Source: CBDIHP01 sp965279195
Lineage (GTDB): Bacteria; Planctomycetota; Planctomycetia; Isosphaerales; Isosphaeraceae
Direction of reading: 5' to 3'
DNA: 57,107 nt
Assembly (NCBI GenBank): GCA_965279195.1
Contig: CBDIHP010000020.1
Coordinates: forward strand, 1 to 57,107
Of this stretch, positions 25,268 through 31,365 are shown piece after piece (the first letter of the stretch is position 1; each line of letters starts with the position of its first letter). Made by a program: the position numbers and the translations under genes. The notes beneath the pieces are model-generated. The model saw nothing but the letters and a program-made list of their open reading frames with translations. It searched no databases and had not been told where the DNA came from.

Positions 25268-25797
25268 CCGGCCCTGCCTTGCCTTGCCAAGCCTCGCCCA
25301 GCCCCGCCCAGCCCCGCCAAGCCAGCCATGCCTTGCCCAGCCCCGCCCAGCCCAGCCCAGCCATGCCAGCCATGCCCAGCCATGCCTCGCCTTGCCCAGC
25401 CGTGCCTTGCCCAGCCGTGCCTTGCCCAGCCCTGCCAGCCATGCCCAGCCTCGCCAAGCCATGCCTCGCCTTGCCCAGCCGTGCCTTGCCCAGCCCTGCC
25501 AGCCATGCCCAGCCTCGCCAAGCCATGCCTCGCCTTGCCCAACCTAGGCTTGCCTCGCCTGCCAAGCCCAGCCAGGCCAAGCCAAGCCACGCCCAGCCCC
25601 GCCAAGCCAAGCCAAGCCAGCCCAGCCTCGCCCTGCCACGCCCGGCCCAGCCCAGCCCAGCCATGCCAGCCATGCCATGCCTAGCCCCGCCAGGCCTCGC
25701 CTTGCTCCGCCGTGCCATGCCTCGCCAGGCCAGCCATGCCCGGCCTCGCCGCGCCCAGCCCTGCAGCGCCGCGCCGCGCCCCGCCTTGCCAGCCGAG
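25222..25797. repeat. GCCNN pentanucleotide array (~115 units)
   Basis: From about 25222 to 25797 almost every fifth base begins GCC, with two variable bases between (mostly CA, AT, TC, TT, AA, GT). A few units are only four bases (GCCA, GCCT). A higher-order unit of 64 bp, built of 13 pentamer or tetramer steps, occurs at 25463-25526. It matches the preceding 25384-25462 copy apart from a 15-bp internal duplication there, and starts again at 25527. Because 5 is not a multiple of 3, all six frames stay open, which explains the spurious 'MARLG'- or 'AQPCL'-like ORFs here. On the minus strand it gives GG doublets every five bases. It separates convergent operons. Confidence 0.9.
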
Positions 25798-26316
25798 TCA
25801 GGCTAGAACCTCATCCCCCACCCCAATCCCATCGATGAGTGCGAATACCTCCGCCATCTCTTCGAGGGATGCGTATCGCTTGCGGATGCCCCGGAGCAGC
25901 CGGACGCAATCGGTGAGGGCCTGCTGGCGCAGCGTGACGTCGTCCATGACCTTTTGCGTGGGGACATAGGCGCCGTTCCCGTCCGGGAGTGTCACCCTGA
26001 CGCGATAGATTGCGTGGGCGGCCTGATCCACATCGGGGAAGACCCTGACGGCGATCGGCCGGATCGAGCGGATGAGCAGCCTCGCCTCATCGAGGTTGTA
26101 GAGGCGGGCGGCCTTGTCGGTGTCGTGGGTGAAGCAGGAGTGGAGCGGATTCTCGGGATCCTTGCCCGCCTCCATCACCATCTCGGGCGTGACGCCCTCG
26201 AACGCGAGGCCGGACTCACGCCCGAGGCGATCGATCTCGCGACCGACGGCCTCGGCCGGGACCGTGTACCTCGATCCCGGCCGCCACTCATAACGCACGG
26301 GGATGCGTTCATTCAT
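25798..26316 (-). CDS. Hypothetical phage protein
   Basis: This 172-residue protein is read from the minus strand and ends exactly at the edge of the pentamer array. It begins 'MNERIPVRYEWRPGSRYTVP' and is mixed alpha/beta; residues 55-75 contain 'PENPLHSCFTHDTDKAARLY'. It follows 26320-26952 by 3 bases, so the two form an operon. I recognise the pair as typical of phage genomes but not the function. Confidence 0.65.
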   Translation of the reverse strand: MNERIPVRYEWRPGSRYTVPAEAVGREIDRLGRESGLAFEGVTPEMVMEAGKDPENPLHSCFTHDTDKAARLYNLDEARLLIRSIRPIAVRVFPDVDQAAHAIYRVRVTLPDGNGAYVPTQKVMDDVTLRQQALTDCVRLLRGIRKRYASLEEMAEVFALIDGIGVGDEVLA

Positions 26317-26319
26317 CGC

Positions 26320-26952
26320 CTATGACTCCATCATGCCGACGCGGAACATCCCGAAAGAACCATCGCGCTGCGGACGCCACTCGCCGACGCCGATCGCGAA
26401 GCCGGCGGTGGCGAATAGATTCAGCAGCTGCTCGACGGAGATGACGTTGACGTTGAGCCGGACCAGGAACGACGTCGACCACTCGCGGAACTCGCCGCGA
26501 TAGCGGATGTCAGCGGTCGTGCCGTTGATCCGGACCATGTCCTCGCGACGCTGGGGCTCGCCCAGGATCGGGACCATGTCGCCGACGATGTGGAACGCGC
26601 CGCGGGCCTCGACCTTGGTCAAGCCGTCGATGTAGGAGCACGCGTCGACCGCCGCACTCTTGAACGCGACGGCGGGGAAACCATAGCCGCCACCCGGCAT
26701 GTGATAGAGGGATTCCTGGTAATCCCGCTCCGGGTTCTTGGCCTCCTTGGCCGTCTTGGCCTTCTTCATCTGCTTGGCGAGCATCTCCTCTTTCGCCTTC
26801 TTCGACCATGCGTGACAGATGAGCGGCGAGTCGCCGACCAGATGGATATCCACCATCTGGACGTTCGGGCGGGGGAGCGAGACCTGGCCGACTTGGACAT
26901 CACCGTTGATCTGGGGCTTACCGTTCTTCGCGGGCTTCGTCGCGGTGCTCAT
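26320..26952 (-). CDS. Conserved phage protein of unknown function ('GVGEWRP' family)
   Basis: This is a 210-residue protein starting at the ATG complementary to 26950-26952, preceded by GAGGG. A longer frame to 27009 lacks a ribosome site. Recognisable blocks are 'VDIHLVGDSPLICHAWSKKA', 'KTAKEAKNPERDYQESLY', 'GYGFPAVAFKSAAVDA' and 'TAGFAIGVGEWRPQRDGSFG'. I recall this block order from many phages as an uncharacterised conserved protein. The sheet-rich ending and Gly-rich loop recall RAMP/ferredoxin-like folds, but that is only a hunch. A role in recombination or nucleic acid binding is possible. Confidence 0.65.
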   Translation of the reverse strand: MSTATKPAKNGKPQINGDVQVGQVSLPRPNVQMVDIHLVGDSPLICHAWSKKAKEEMLAKQMKKAKTAKEAKNPERDYQESLYHMPGGGYGFPAVAFKSAAVDACSYIDGLTKVEARGAFHIVGDMVPILGEPQRREDMVRINGTTADIRYRGEFREWSTSFLVRLNVNVISVEQLLNLFATAGFAIGVGEWRPQRDGSFGMFRVGMMES

Positions 26953-27009
26953 GTGATCGACCCTCGGATTCGATGGGGAACGAGGCGGACGATTACTCGT
27001 TATGCGCAA

Positions 27010-27206
27010 TACTTATCTTTTTCCACACCGCGATTTCCGAAAAATCTCCTCACGCGATCGGGAATGGGGATCGCGATGCCCGCGACGGGCGTGCAAAAAC
27101 TTGCCTCGTTGTGGATACTCCCCCATCTCGTCTAGTATGGGCTTGACGGCCGGCCCCCCACGCGGTCGAATCGAGATAGGCGCACATCCGTATAGCAGGC
27201 CCCCGC
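27010..27206. promoter_or_regulatory. AT-richer regulatory gap with inverted repeat and candidate promoter
   Basis: No gene is seen in this stretch. It holds CGCGATC (27053-27059) and GATCGCG (27069-27075) as a perfect inverted repeat, and a possible plus-strand promoter TTGTGG (27109-27114), 18 bp, TAGTAT (27133-27138) ahead of the small ORF at 27222. The A/T-rich 27000-27045 stretch probably holds the minus-strand promoter for the 26952 gene, but I cannot fix its boxes. Confidence 0.45.
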
Positions 27207-27221
27207 GTGAGACCCCCTGCG

Positions 27222-27452
27222 ATGCCGCATCAAATGCAGGCCGATGCCGGCCTCCCCCCCGTCGCCCGGCCGGTCGCCCGGCCGGTTGACTTCGACTTCA
27301 AGGACGTCCCGGCGACGTCGTGGCTCACGGTGACCCTGGAGCTGTTCGACGCGGGCGAGATGCCCCCGCACCTCGAAGGCGACGTCCGGGCGCGTCGCCT
27401 GGGCAACGGCCAGATCGCCGTCGTCAGGCTGACGGGCCACCCGGCTTCTTAG
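27222..27452 (+). CDS. Small hypothetical protein converging on the repressor gene
   Basis: This 76-residue plus-strand ORF has a folded-looking C-terminal half ('TSWLTVTLELFDAGEMPPHL', 'RRLGNGQIAVVRLTGHPAS') after a Pro/Ala/Arg-rich start. A GTG at 27207 would add five residues, and neither start has a good ribosome site. Its end overlaps the end of the minus-strand repressor gene by 29 bases, so transcription of one could interfere with the other. Compositional evidence only. Confidence 0.45.
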   Translation: MPHQMQADAGLPPVARPVARPVDFDFKDVPATSWLTVTLELFDAGEMPPHLEGDVRARRLGNGQIAVVRLTGHPAS

Positions 27453-27951
27453 GCCCCGGCTTCTTCTTCGGCTTCACCGCGAATCCGGGATCGTCCTCCG
27501 ACGACTTCCCGCCCTCCCTCGACCGGACCGGCCCGAACTCCACGGGCCCGTCCGGTCGTTTCGCGTTCTGGGGTTCGGGCGGCGCCTTCCCGACCGCCGC
27601 GGCGAACACGATCTTGAGGATCTCCAGCACGCCCACCGTCCTGGCGGCCTGGACGAGCAGCTTCTCGTCGTCGGCCAGCACGGGGAACGCGACGGGGCCC
27701 CCGTCCTCCCTGGTCAGGTATCCCACCGGGACCTCGATGGCGTCGGCGATGGCCTGGATCTGCTTCCAGTCCGGCGCGCCCCGCCCGTGGTTCCACTCCG
27801 AGAGCCGGCCCTGGGATATCCCGACCTTCCCGGAAAGCTGATACCAGGTCATCCTCGGCTCGAACTCCAAGAATCTCGCCTCAACCCTTTGCGCCCAAAG
27901 CGGTTGGGTGGCTTCCTTCCGGCCGTCGCCTGCGTCCGGTCTGGGGGGCAT
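27424..27951 (-). CDS. XRE-family (CI-like) repressor
   Basis: This 175-residue protein has an N-terminal helix-turn-helix of the XRE class at about residues 33-75: 'TWYQLSGKVGISQGRLSEWN' with the recognition helix around 'SQGRLSEW', followed by 'IQAIADAIEVPVGYLT'. The C-terminal half is Pro/Lys-rich ('KPKKKPGPKKPGG') with no LexA-type peptidase, so induction would not go through RecA-driven self-cleavage of this protein. It is divergent from the Cro-like gene at 28079, with palindromes between them. GAGAGGG before its ATG is the ribosome site. It is the best candidate for lysogeny maintenance. Confidence 0.75.
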   Translation of the reverse strand: MPPRPDAGDGRKEATQPLWAQRVEARFLEFEPRMTWYQLSGKVGISQGRLSEWNHGRGAPDWKQIQAIADAIEVPVGYLTREDGGPVAFPVLADDEKLLVQAARTVGVLEILKIVFAAAVGKAPPEPQNAKRPDGPVEFGPVRSREGGKSSEDDPGFAVKPKKKPGPKKPGGPSA

Positions 27952-28078
27952 CTCGACCCTCTCGGAAAATTTTCCGGAAAATCGGAAGCATTTTGCTTAC
28001 GGATTCCGTAATCTTAGTTATGGAAGTCGCGATCAGCGATTCCGGTTACGACCCGAGTTTACTTCCGGGAGCGAAAAA
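27952..28078. promoter_or_regulatory. Lysogeny switch: divergent promoters and operators
   Basis: Between the divergent repressor and Cro-like genes lie perfect palindromes: GGAAAATTTTCC (27964-27975), ATTTTCCGGAAAAT (27969-27982) and TTACGGATTCCGTAA (27997-28011). A plus-strand promoter TTGCTT (27993-27998), 16 bp, TAGTTA (28015-28020) encloses the last palindrome between its boxes, so a bound repressor would block it. Two more TTCCGG half-sites follow (around 28040 and 28063). This matches the layout of a temperate-phage immunity region. Confidence 0.7.
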
Positions 28079-28339
28079 TTGAATCGGGCTAATGCAGAAA
28101 AGGTGCCTCGGCGTCCCAAGGCGGCCACCATCTCCGAGCTGCCCAACAAGCTCATCACGATCAAGGATCTGGCGTCCCACCTGGGCCGGAACGCCAACAC
28201 CGTCCTGGCCGTGCTCGTCTTCAAGGGCGAGAAGGCCGTGAAGCTCGGCAAGTATCGCGTGGTCGAGCCCGCCGTCGCGAGGCGGATGGTCGACCACCTG
28301 CGCGAATACGACAAGCTCGCCGCGCAGGCGTGCGGCTGA
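28079..28339 (+). CDS. Cro-like / small DNA-binding protein
   Basis: I start this at TTG 28079, eight bases after GGGAG; the frame is open upstream through the operator region but cannot be used there. The protein has 86 residues. 'KLITIKDLASHLGRNANTVL' is a helix-turn-helix followed by a short wing ('VFKGEKAVKLGKYRVVEP') and a last helix, similar to AlpA/excisionase- or MerR-like small regulators. As the first gene of the early operon and divergent from the repressor, it fills the place of Cro. Confidence 0.65.
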   Translation: MNRANAEKVPRRPKAATISELPNKLITIKDLASHLGRNANTVLAVLVFKGEKAVKLGKYRVVEPAVARRMVDHLREYDKLAAQACG

Positions 28340-28394
28340 TCGCCCCCGTCCGGATCCGATGCACCATCCCGCCAGCCTCGTCGGAGCCACGCGA

Positions 28395-28601
28395 ATGTCG
28401 CAGATCGCCACGCGTAAACTTCTCTATATACAGCGAAACGTCGGGGAATTGTTCCCCGACATCAACGAGTGGCCGGATGGGGATGACTCGATGGGCGAGA
28501 GCCTGCGATCCCTCCTCGGCCTCCCCGAGCCGCTCCGCTCGGCCGCCGCGAGATACTTCCGGGCCCAGGCCGAGGTCGAGGCGCTCGCGTCGGAGATCTG
28601 A
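28395..28601 (+). CDS. Small hypothetical early protein
   Basis: This 68-residue acidic helical protein includes 'GELFPDINEWPDGDDSM'. Starts at 28359 and 28395 are both possible with weak ribosome sites; I prefer 28395 because the sequence before it looks noncoding. The next gene follows by 3 bases. The function is unknown. Confidence 0.5.
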   Translation: MSQIATRKLLYIQRNVGELFPDINEWPDGDDSMGESLRSLLGLPEPLRSAAARYFRAQAEVEALASEI

Positions 28602-28604
28602 CCG

Positions 28605-29096
28605 ATGGCCAAGCCCGAGGTCGAGATCATCGGCACGCGCGGGCCGTTCGTGTTCGGCCGGATGACCTACCGCGAGCGCGAGCCGACGCCCGCGATCGCC
28701 GACGCGGTGGCCCGCTACCTCGACGCCGAGGCGAGGAAGGCCGCCCATCGCGAGGCCCATCGCGCCTACATCGCGGCGCATTCCGATTCGGCCGCCGCCG
28801 CGACTGACCTGGAGGTCGAGCTCCAACGCGACCACTGGGATCGGTGCATCGCCCCCGACTATGACCTCTCGCTGTTCCGGCTCGCCGGGTGGGCCTTCCG
28901 CCTCCGGAAGCATCGCACCGGCGCCTATGTGCTCAACATCGTCCCGCCGCAGGAGGAGCCGTCCAGTGACACGATCGAGGCGGATCGCGACGAACCTCGC
29001 CCGGATCCTGCGGGCGTCGCGGTCGAACGAGGCGGCCGCGCTCTCCAACTGGAAGCAGCTCAAGGCGGCGACGGACCGCGCGGCCCGGCTCTATGA
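28605..29096 (+). CDS. Hypothetical early protein
   Basis: This 163-residue protein has a folded-looking first 120 residues ('VEIIGTRGPFVFGRMTYRER', 'LSLFRLAGWAFRLRKHRTGA') and a C-terminal 43 residues that overlap the next gene in another frame and have its shadow composition. The reading is continuous, so the overlap of 131 bases seems real. No family is recognised. Confidence 0.6.
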   Translation: MAKPEVEIIGTRGPFVFGRMTYREREPTPAIADAVARYLDAEARKAAHREAHRAYIAAHSDSAAAATDLEVELQRDHWDRCIAPDYDLSLFRLAGWAFRLRKHRTGAYVLNIVPPQEEPSSDTIEADRDEPRPDPAGVAVERGGRALQLEAAQGGDGPRGPAL

Positions 29097-29274
29097 CGAG
29101 GCCGTCGCGGCCAGCAGCGAGGCCGAGGCCGCCCTCGCCCACGCGATGCCGAGGGGCGGGTCCGTCGCCCTGGACGGGGTCCGCTATCGCGTCGTCCGCA
29201 CCCCGGAGGGGGCCGTCGTCGTCGACGAGCCGGCCCAACTGACCGCCAACCAACCGAGGATGGCCACCCTATGA
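28966..29274 (+). CDS. Hypothetical early protein (GTG start)
   Basis: The GTG at 28966 is preceded by AGGAGGAG at 28951-28958, one of the best ribosome sites in the window, which decides the start. The 102-residue product is helical ('NWKQLKAATDRAARLYDEAV') and ends in a small beta unit ('GSVALDGVRYRVVRTPEGAV'). It overlaps the ATG of the annealing-type protein. The function is unknown. Confidence 0.6.
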   Translation: MTRSRRIATNLARILRASRSNEAAALSNWKQLKAATDRAARLYDEAVAASSEAEAALAHAMPRGGSVALDGVRYRVVRTPEGAVVVDEPAQLTANQPRMATL

Positions 29275-30365
29275 GCGACACCAACGGGGAAATCCTCCCG
29301 GCCCCGCCGCGGGGCGGGATCCTCCAGGCCGACCAGTACCGCGAGGCCGTCGAGCAGCTCCAGGGGATCCGCGAGTTCATCTCCTCGCAGTTCGTCGAGG
29401 AGGTCGACTTCGGCAAGATCCCCAAGACCGACCGCAAGACGCTGCTCGCCGACGGGGCGTTGAAGGCGTTCATGCTCTTCAACTGCTACCCCGAGAGCGA
29501 GATCACCCGGGTCGAGGGCGACGAGCCCGGCCGGGACGACGTCGAGTACATCGTCCGCGTCCGGCTGATCCACCGGGCCTCGGGCAAGACGATCGGCGAG
29601 GGGATGGGCTCCTGCTCGACCCGCGAGAGCAACTATCGGTTCCGGGGCGCCAAGCGGCAGAACCAGGCCTGCCCCGAGTGCGGCAAGGAGGCCGTCATCC
29701 CCAGCAAGGAGGAATACGGGGGCGGCTGGTACTGCCTGCCGAAGCTCGGCGGCTGCAAGGCCAGGTTCCCGAAGGGCGATGAGCGGTTCCAGGCGGGGGG
29801 CGGCGGCGATCGGGTCGAGGTCGACAACGCCGCCGACTCGCGCAACACCGTCCTCAAGATGGCGATCAAGCGGGCCGAGGTCCACGCCGCCGAGCGGCTG
29901 CTCTGCATCGGCGAGCTATTCAACCGCGAGGGCGTCCTCCAGGGCGAGGGGGGCGAGAAGCCGCAGCAGCCGCGACAAGGGGCGTCGAGGCCCCCCAAGG
30001 CCGAAACCATCCGGACGCCGCCCGGGACGCCGCTGAAGGGCCGCATCGAGGCGTTGCTGGAGCGGCAGCGGCCCCGGTTCATCGAGCGGTTCCGGGCGCA
30101 GGCGGGACGCGAGCCCACGGCCCAGGAGGCGATCCTGGCGACCGCCGCCGACGTGGCCCGGCACCTCTGGGACGAGGCGGTCGAGAAGGGGTGGATCCAG
30201 CCCATCGAACGCGGCGGCTATCCCGACGAGCCGGTGATGTTCGACCGGCTCGACGCCCTCGGCCTCGACGGCTACGCCGACCAGCTCGCCGGGCTCACGA
30301 ACTCCTACGTCAACGCCGCCGGCCGGCAGCTCATCGCCGAGGCCATCGACGACCGCACGGCCTGA
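29271..30365 (+). CDS. Putative ssDNA-binding/annealing recombination protein with zinc ribbon
   Basis: This 364-residue protein has the recurrent phage pattern 'EEVDFGKIPKTDRKTLLADG', then 'LIHRASGKTIGEGMGSCSTR', 'ADSRNTVLKMAIKRAEVHAA' and a Cys cluster inserted between ('CPECGK', 'WYCLPKLGGCKARF') that looks like a zinc ribbon. The 'NTVLKMAIKRA' helix is like that of Rad52/Erf-type single-strand annealing proteins. Its position before the replication initiator supports a recombination or replication role. The C-terminal 130 residues form a separate helical domain. The family assignment is an inference and not a certain match. Confidence 0.6.
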   Translation: MSDTNGEILPAPPRGGILQADQYREAVEQLQGIREFISSQFVEEVDFGKIPKTDRKTLLADGALKAFMLFNCYPESEITRVEGDEPGRDDVEYIVRVRLIHRASGKTIGEGMGSCSTRESNYRFRGAKRQNQACPECGKEAVIPSKEEYGGGWYCLPKLGGCKARFPKGDERFQAGGGGDRVEVDNAADSRNTVLKMAIKRAEVHAAERLLCIGELFNREGVLQGEGGEKPQQPRQGASRPPKAETIRTPPGTPLKGRIEALLERQRPRFIERFRAQAGREPTAQEAILATAADVARHLWDEAVEKGWIQPIERGGYPDEPVMFDRLDALGLDGYADQLAGLTNSYVNAAGRQLIAEAIDDRTA

Positions 30366-30389
30366 TCGGCTCCCCGGAATCGAGCAACC

Positions 30390-30869
30390 GTGAGCACCAA
30401 CCGGACCTTCATCATGATCCCGCTCGCCCTCAACGGCCGCGGCCTCTCCCTCCTGGCCAAGCTCACCTATGGCGCCCTCCTCCTGCACTCCGTCGAGGAG
30501 CGGGGGGAGATCGTCAGCCGGGTCAGTTACGCCCAGCTGAAGGAGATCCTCGAGCGGGACCAGCAGGCCATCGCCCGCGCGATCCGCGAGCTTGACGCCG
30601 CGAAGCTCGTCGCCCGGTTCGACCGCGAGGGCGGCCTCGGCGGCGGGTTCCGGCTCGCGATGGGGCGACGGGGAGAGGAGGCACCCCCTATCGAAAGTGA
30701 AGCCCCCCCCCCTGTCAAAAGTGAAGGGGGACCCCCTATCAAAAGTGAAGCCCCCCCCCCTATCAAAAATGAAGGGGGACCCCCTATCAAAAGTGATCAC
30801 CCCCCCCCTATCAAAAGTGATCACCCCCCCCCTATCAAAAGTGACTACCCCCCCGGCGGCCCCATATAG
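30390..30869 (+). CDS. Replication initiator, N-terminal DNA-binding part (lambda O-like)
   Basis: This 159-residue protein starts with GTG at 30390 and has a winged-helix domain (residues 1-90, 'LSLLAKLTYGALLLHSVEER', 'VSYAQLKEILERDQQAIARA', 'LDAAKLVARFDREGG') of the type in phage initiators and DnaD-like proteins. Residues 98-155 are seven 8-residue repeats ('PPIKSDHP' type) encoded by the 24-bp iterons. It then stops at 30869. The rest of an O-like protein continues in the +1 frame (listed next). As in lambda O, the origin seems to lie inside the initiator gene, just upstream of the helicase gene. Confidence 0.65.
   Translation: MSTNRTFIMIPLALNGRGLSLLAKLTYGALLLHSVEERGEIVSRVSYAQLKEILERDQQAIARAIRELDAAKLVARFDREGGLGGGFRLAMGRRGEEAPPIESEAPPPVKSEGGPPIKSEAPPPIKNEGGPPIKSDHPPPIKSDHPPPIKSDYPPGGPI
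30684..30844 (+). repeat. Seven 24-bp iterons with poly-C spacers (candidate replication origin)
   Basis: The core CCCCCTATCAAAAGTGA starts at 30684, 30708, 30732, 30756, 30780, 30804 and 30828, exactly 24 bp apart. Variants are TATCG at the first, TGTC at the second and AAAAATGA at the fourth. Spacers alternate between C runs of 9-10 and GGGGGA-CCCC. An AT-rich stretch follows (about 30864-30920, with two GAATTCAGA copies), as expected for an unwinding element. Position inside the initiator gene and just before dnaB matches a lambda-type origin. Confidence 0.7.
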
Positions 30870-31365
30870 GAACGCGCGTGAAGAAGAGAATTCAGAGAAT
30901 TCAGAAGACTACGACAATTCGCGCGGGGGAGAGGTCGTCGCCGAGGAGGGGATCTTCTCGACTCCGGAGACCTTCGAGCAGCTGACGCGATGGGTCGCGG
31001 AGTCGGCGCCGAACCCGCTCGATTGGGAGGGGTCGGGGCTCCTCAACCTCACCAGCGGCTACCCGATCCCCTGGGCGTTCCAGGCCATCCAGGCGGCCAT
31101 CGCCGCCGAGGCCGCCCGGCCCAAGCTCTGGGCCCTCAAGGCGCTCCAGTCCTGGAAGCGGTTCGCGGAGGAGGACCGCAGGGCGGGGCGTCCGGTCTCC
31201 CAGCAGCCGTGGGAGGACTATCGCACCGACAAGCACGGCCGGCTGCTCCGGGACGGGACGCCGTCGCCGCCCCGTCTTGAGGAATCGGACGAGGAGGATC
31301 GGAAGGTCGAGGAGAAGCTCCGCAAGCAGGAGGCCGCCTATGCCTCCAGGGCGGTGGGCCGATGA
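30870..31365 (+). CDS. Replication initiator, C-terminal part in the +1 frame
   Basis: A second frame, open from before the iterons, carries a folded-looking sequence after 30870: 'EEENSENSEDYDNSRGGEVV', then 'FEQLTRWVAESAPNPLDWEG', 'YPIPWAFQAIQAAIAAEAAR' and an acidic or charged C-terminus. It ends at 31365, overlapping the helicase ATG by ATGA. It has no start with a ribosome site after the iterons; the only in-frame ATG (30769) lies in the fourth iteron. The simplest reading is one protein of about 324 residues joined by loss or skipping of one base in the C-rich iterons, with this part binding the helicase as in lambda O-P. Confidence 0.6.

Noticed and set aside
25268..25797. Overlapping ORFs in all six frames of the pentamer array
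   Set aside because: A five-base repeat without stops keeps every frame open. The products are five-residue repeats and show no sign of coding selection.
30684..30844. CRISPR-like array
   Set aside because: The repeats are contiguous, with a strict 24-bp pitch and no unique spacers, and are in frame in a gene. The 15-bp repeats at 48411-48640 were rejected for the same reason.
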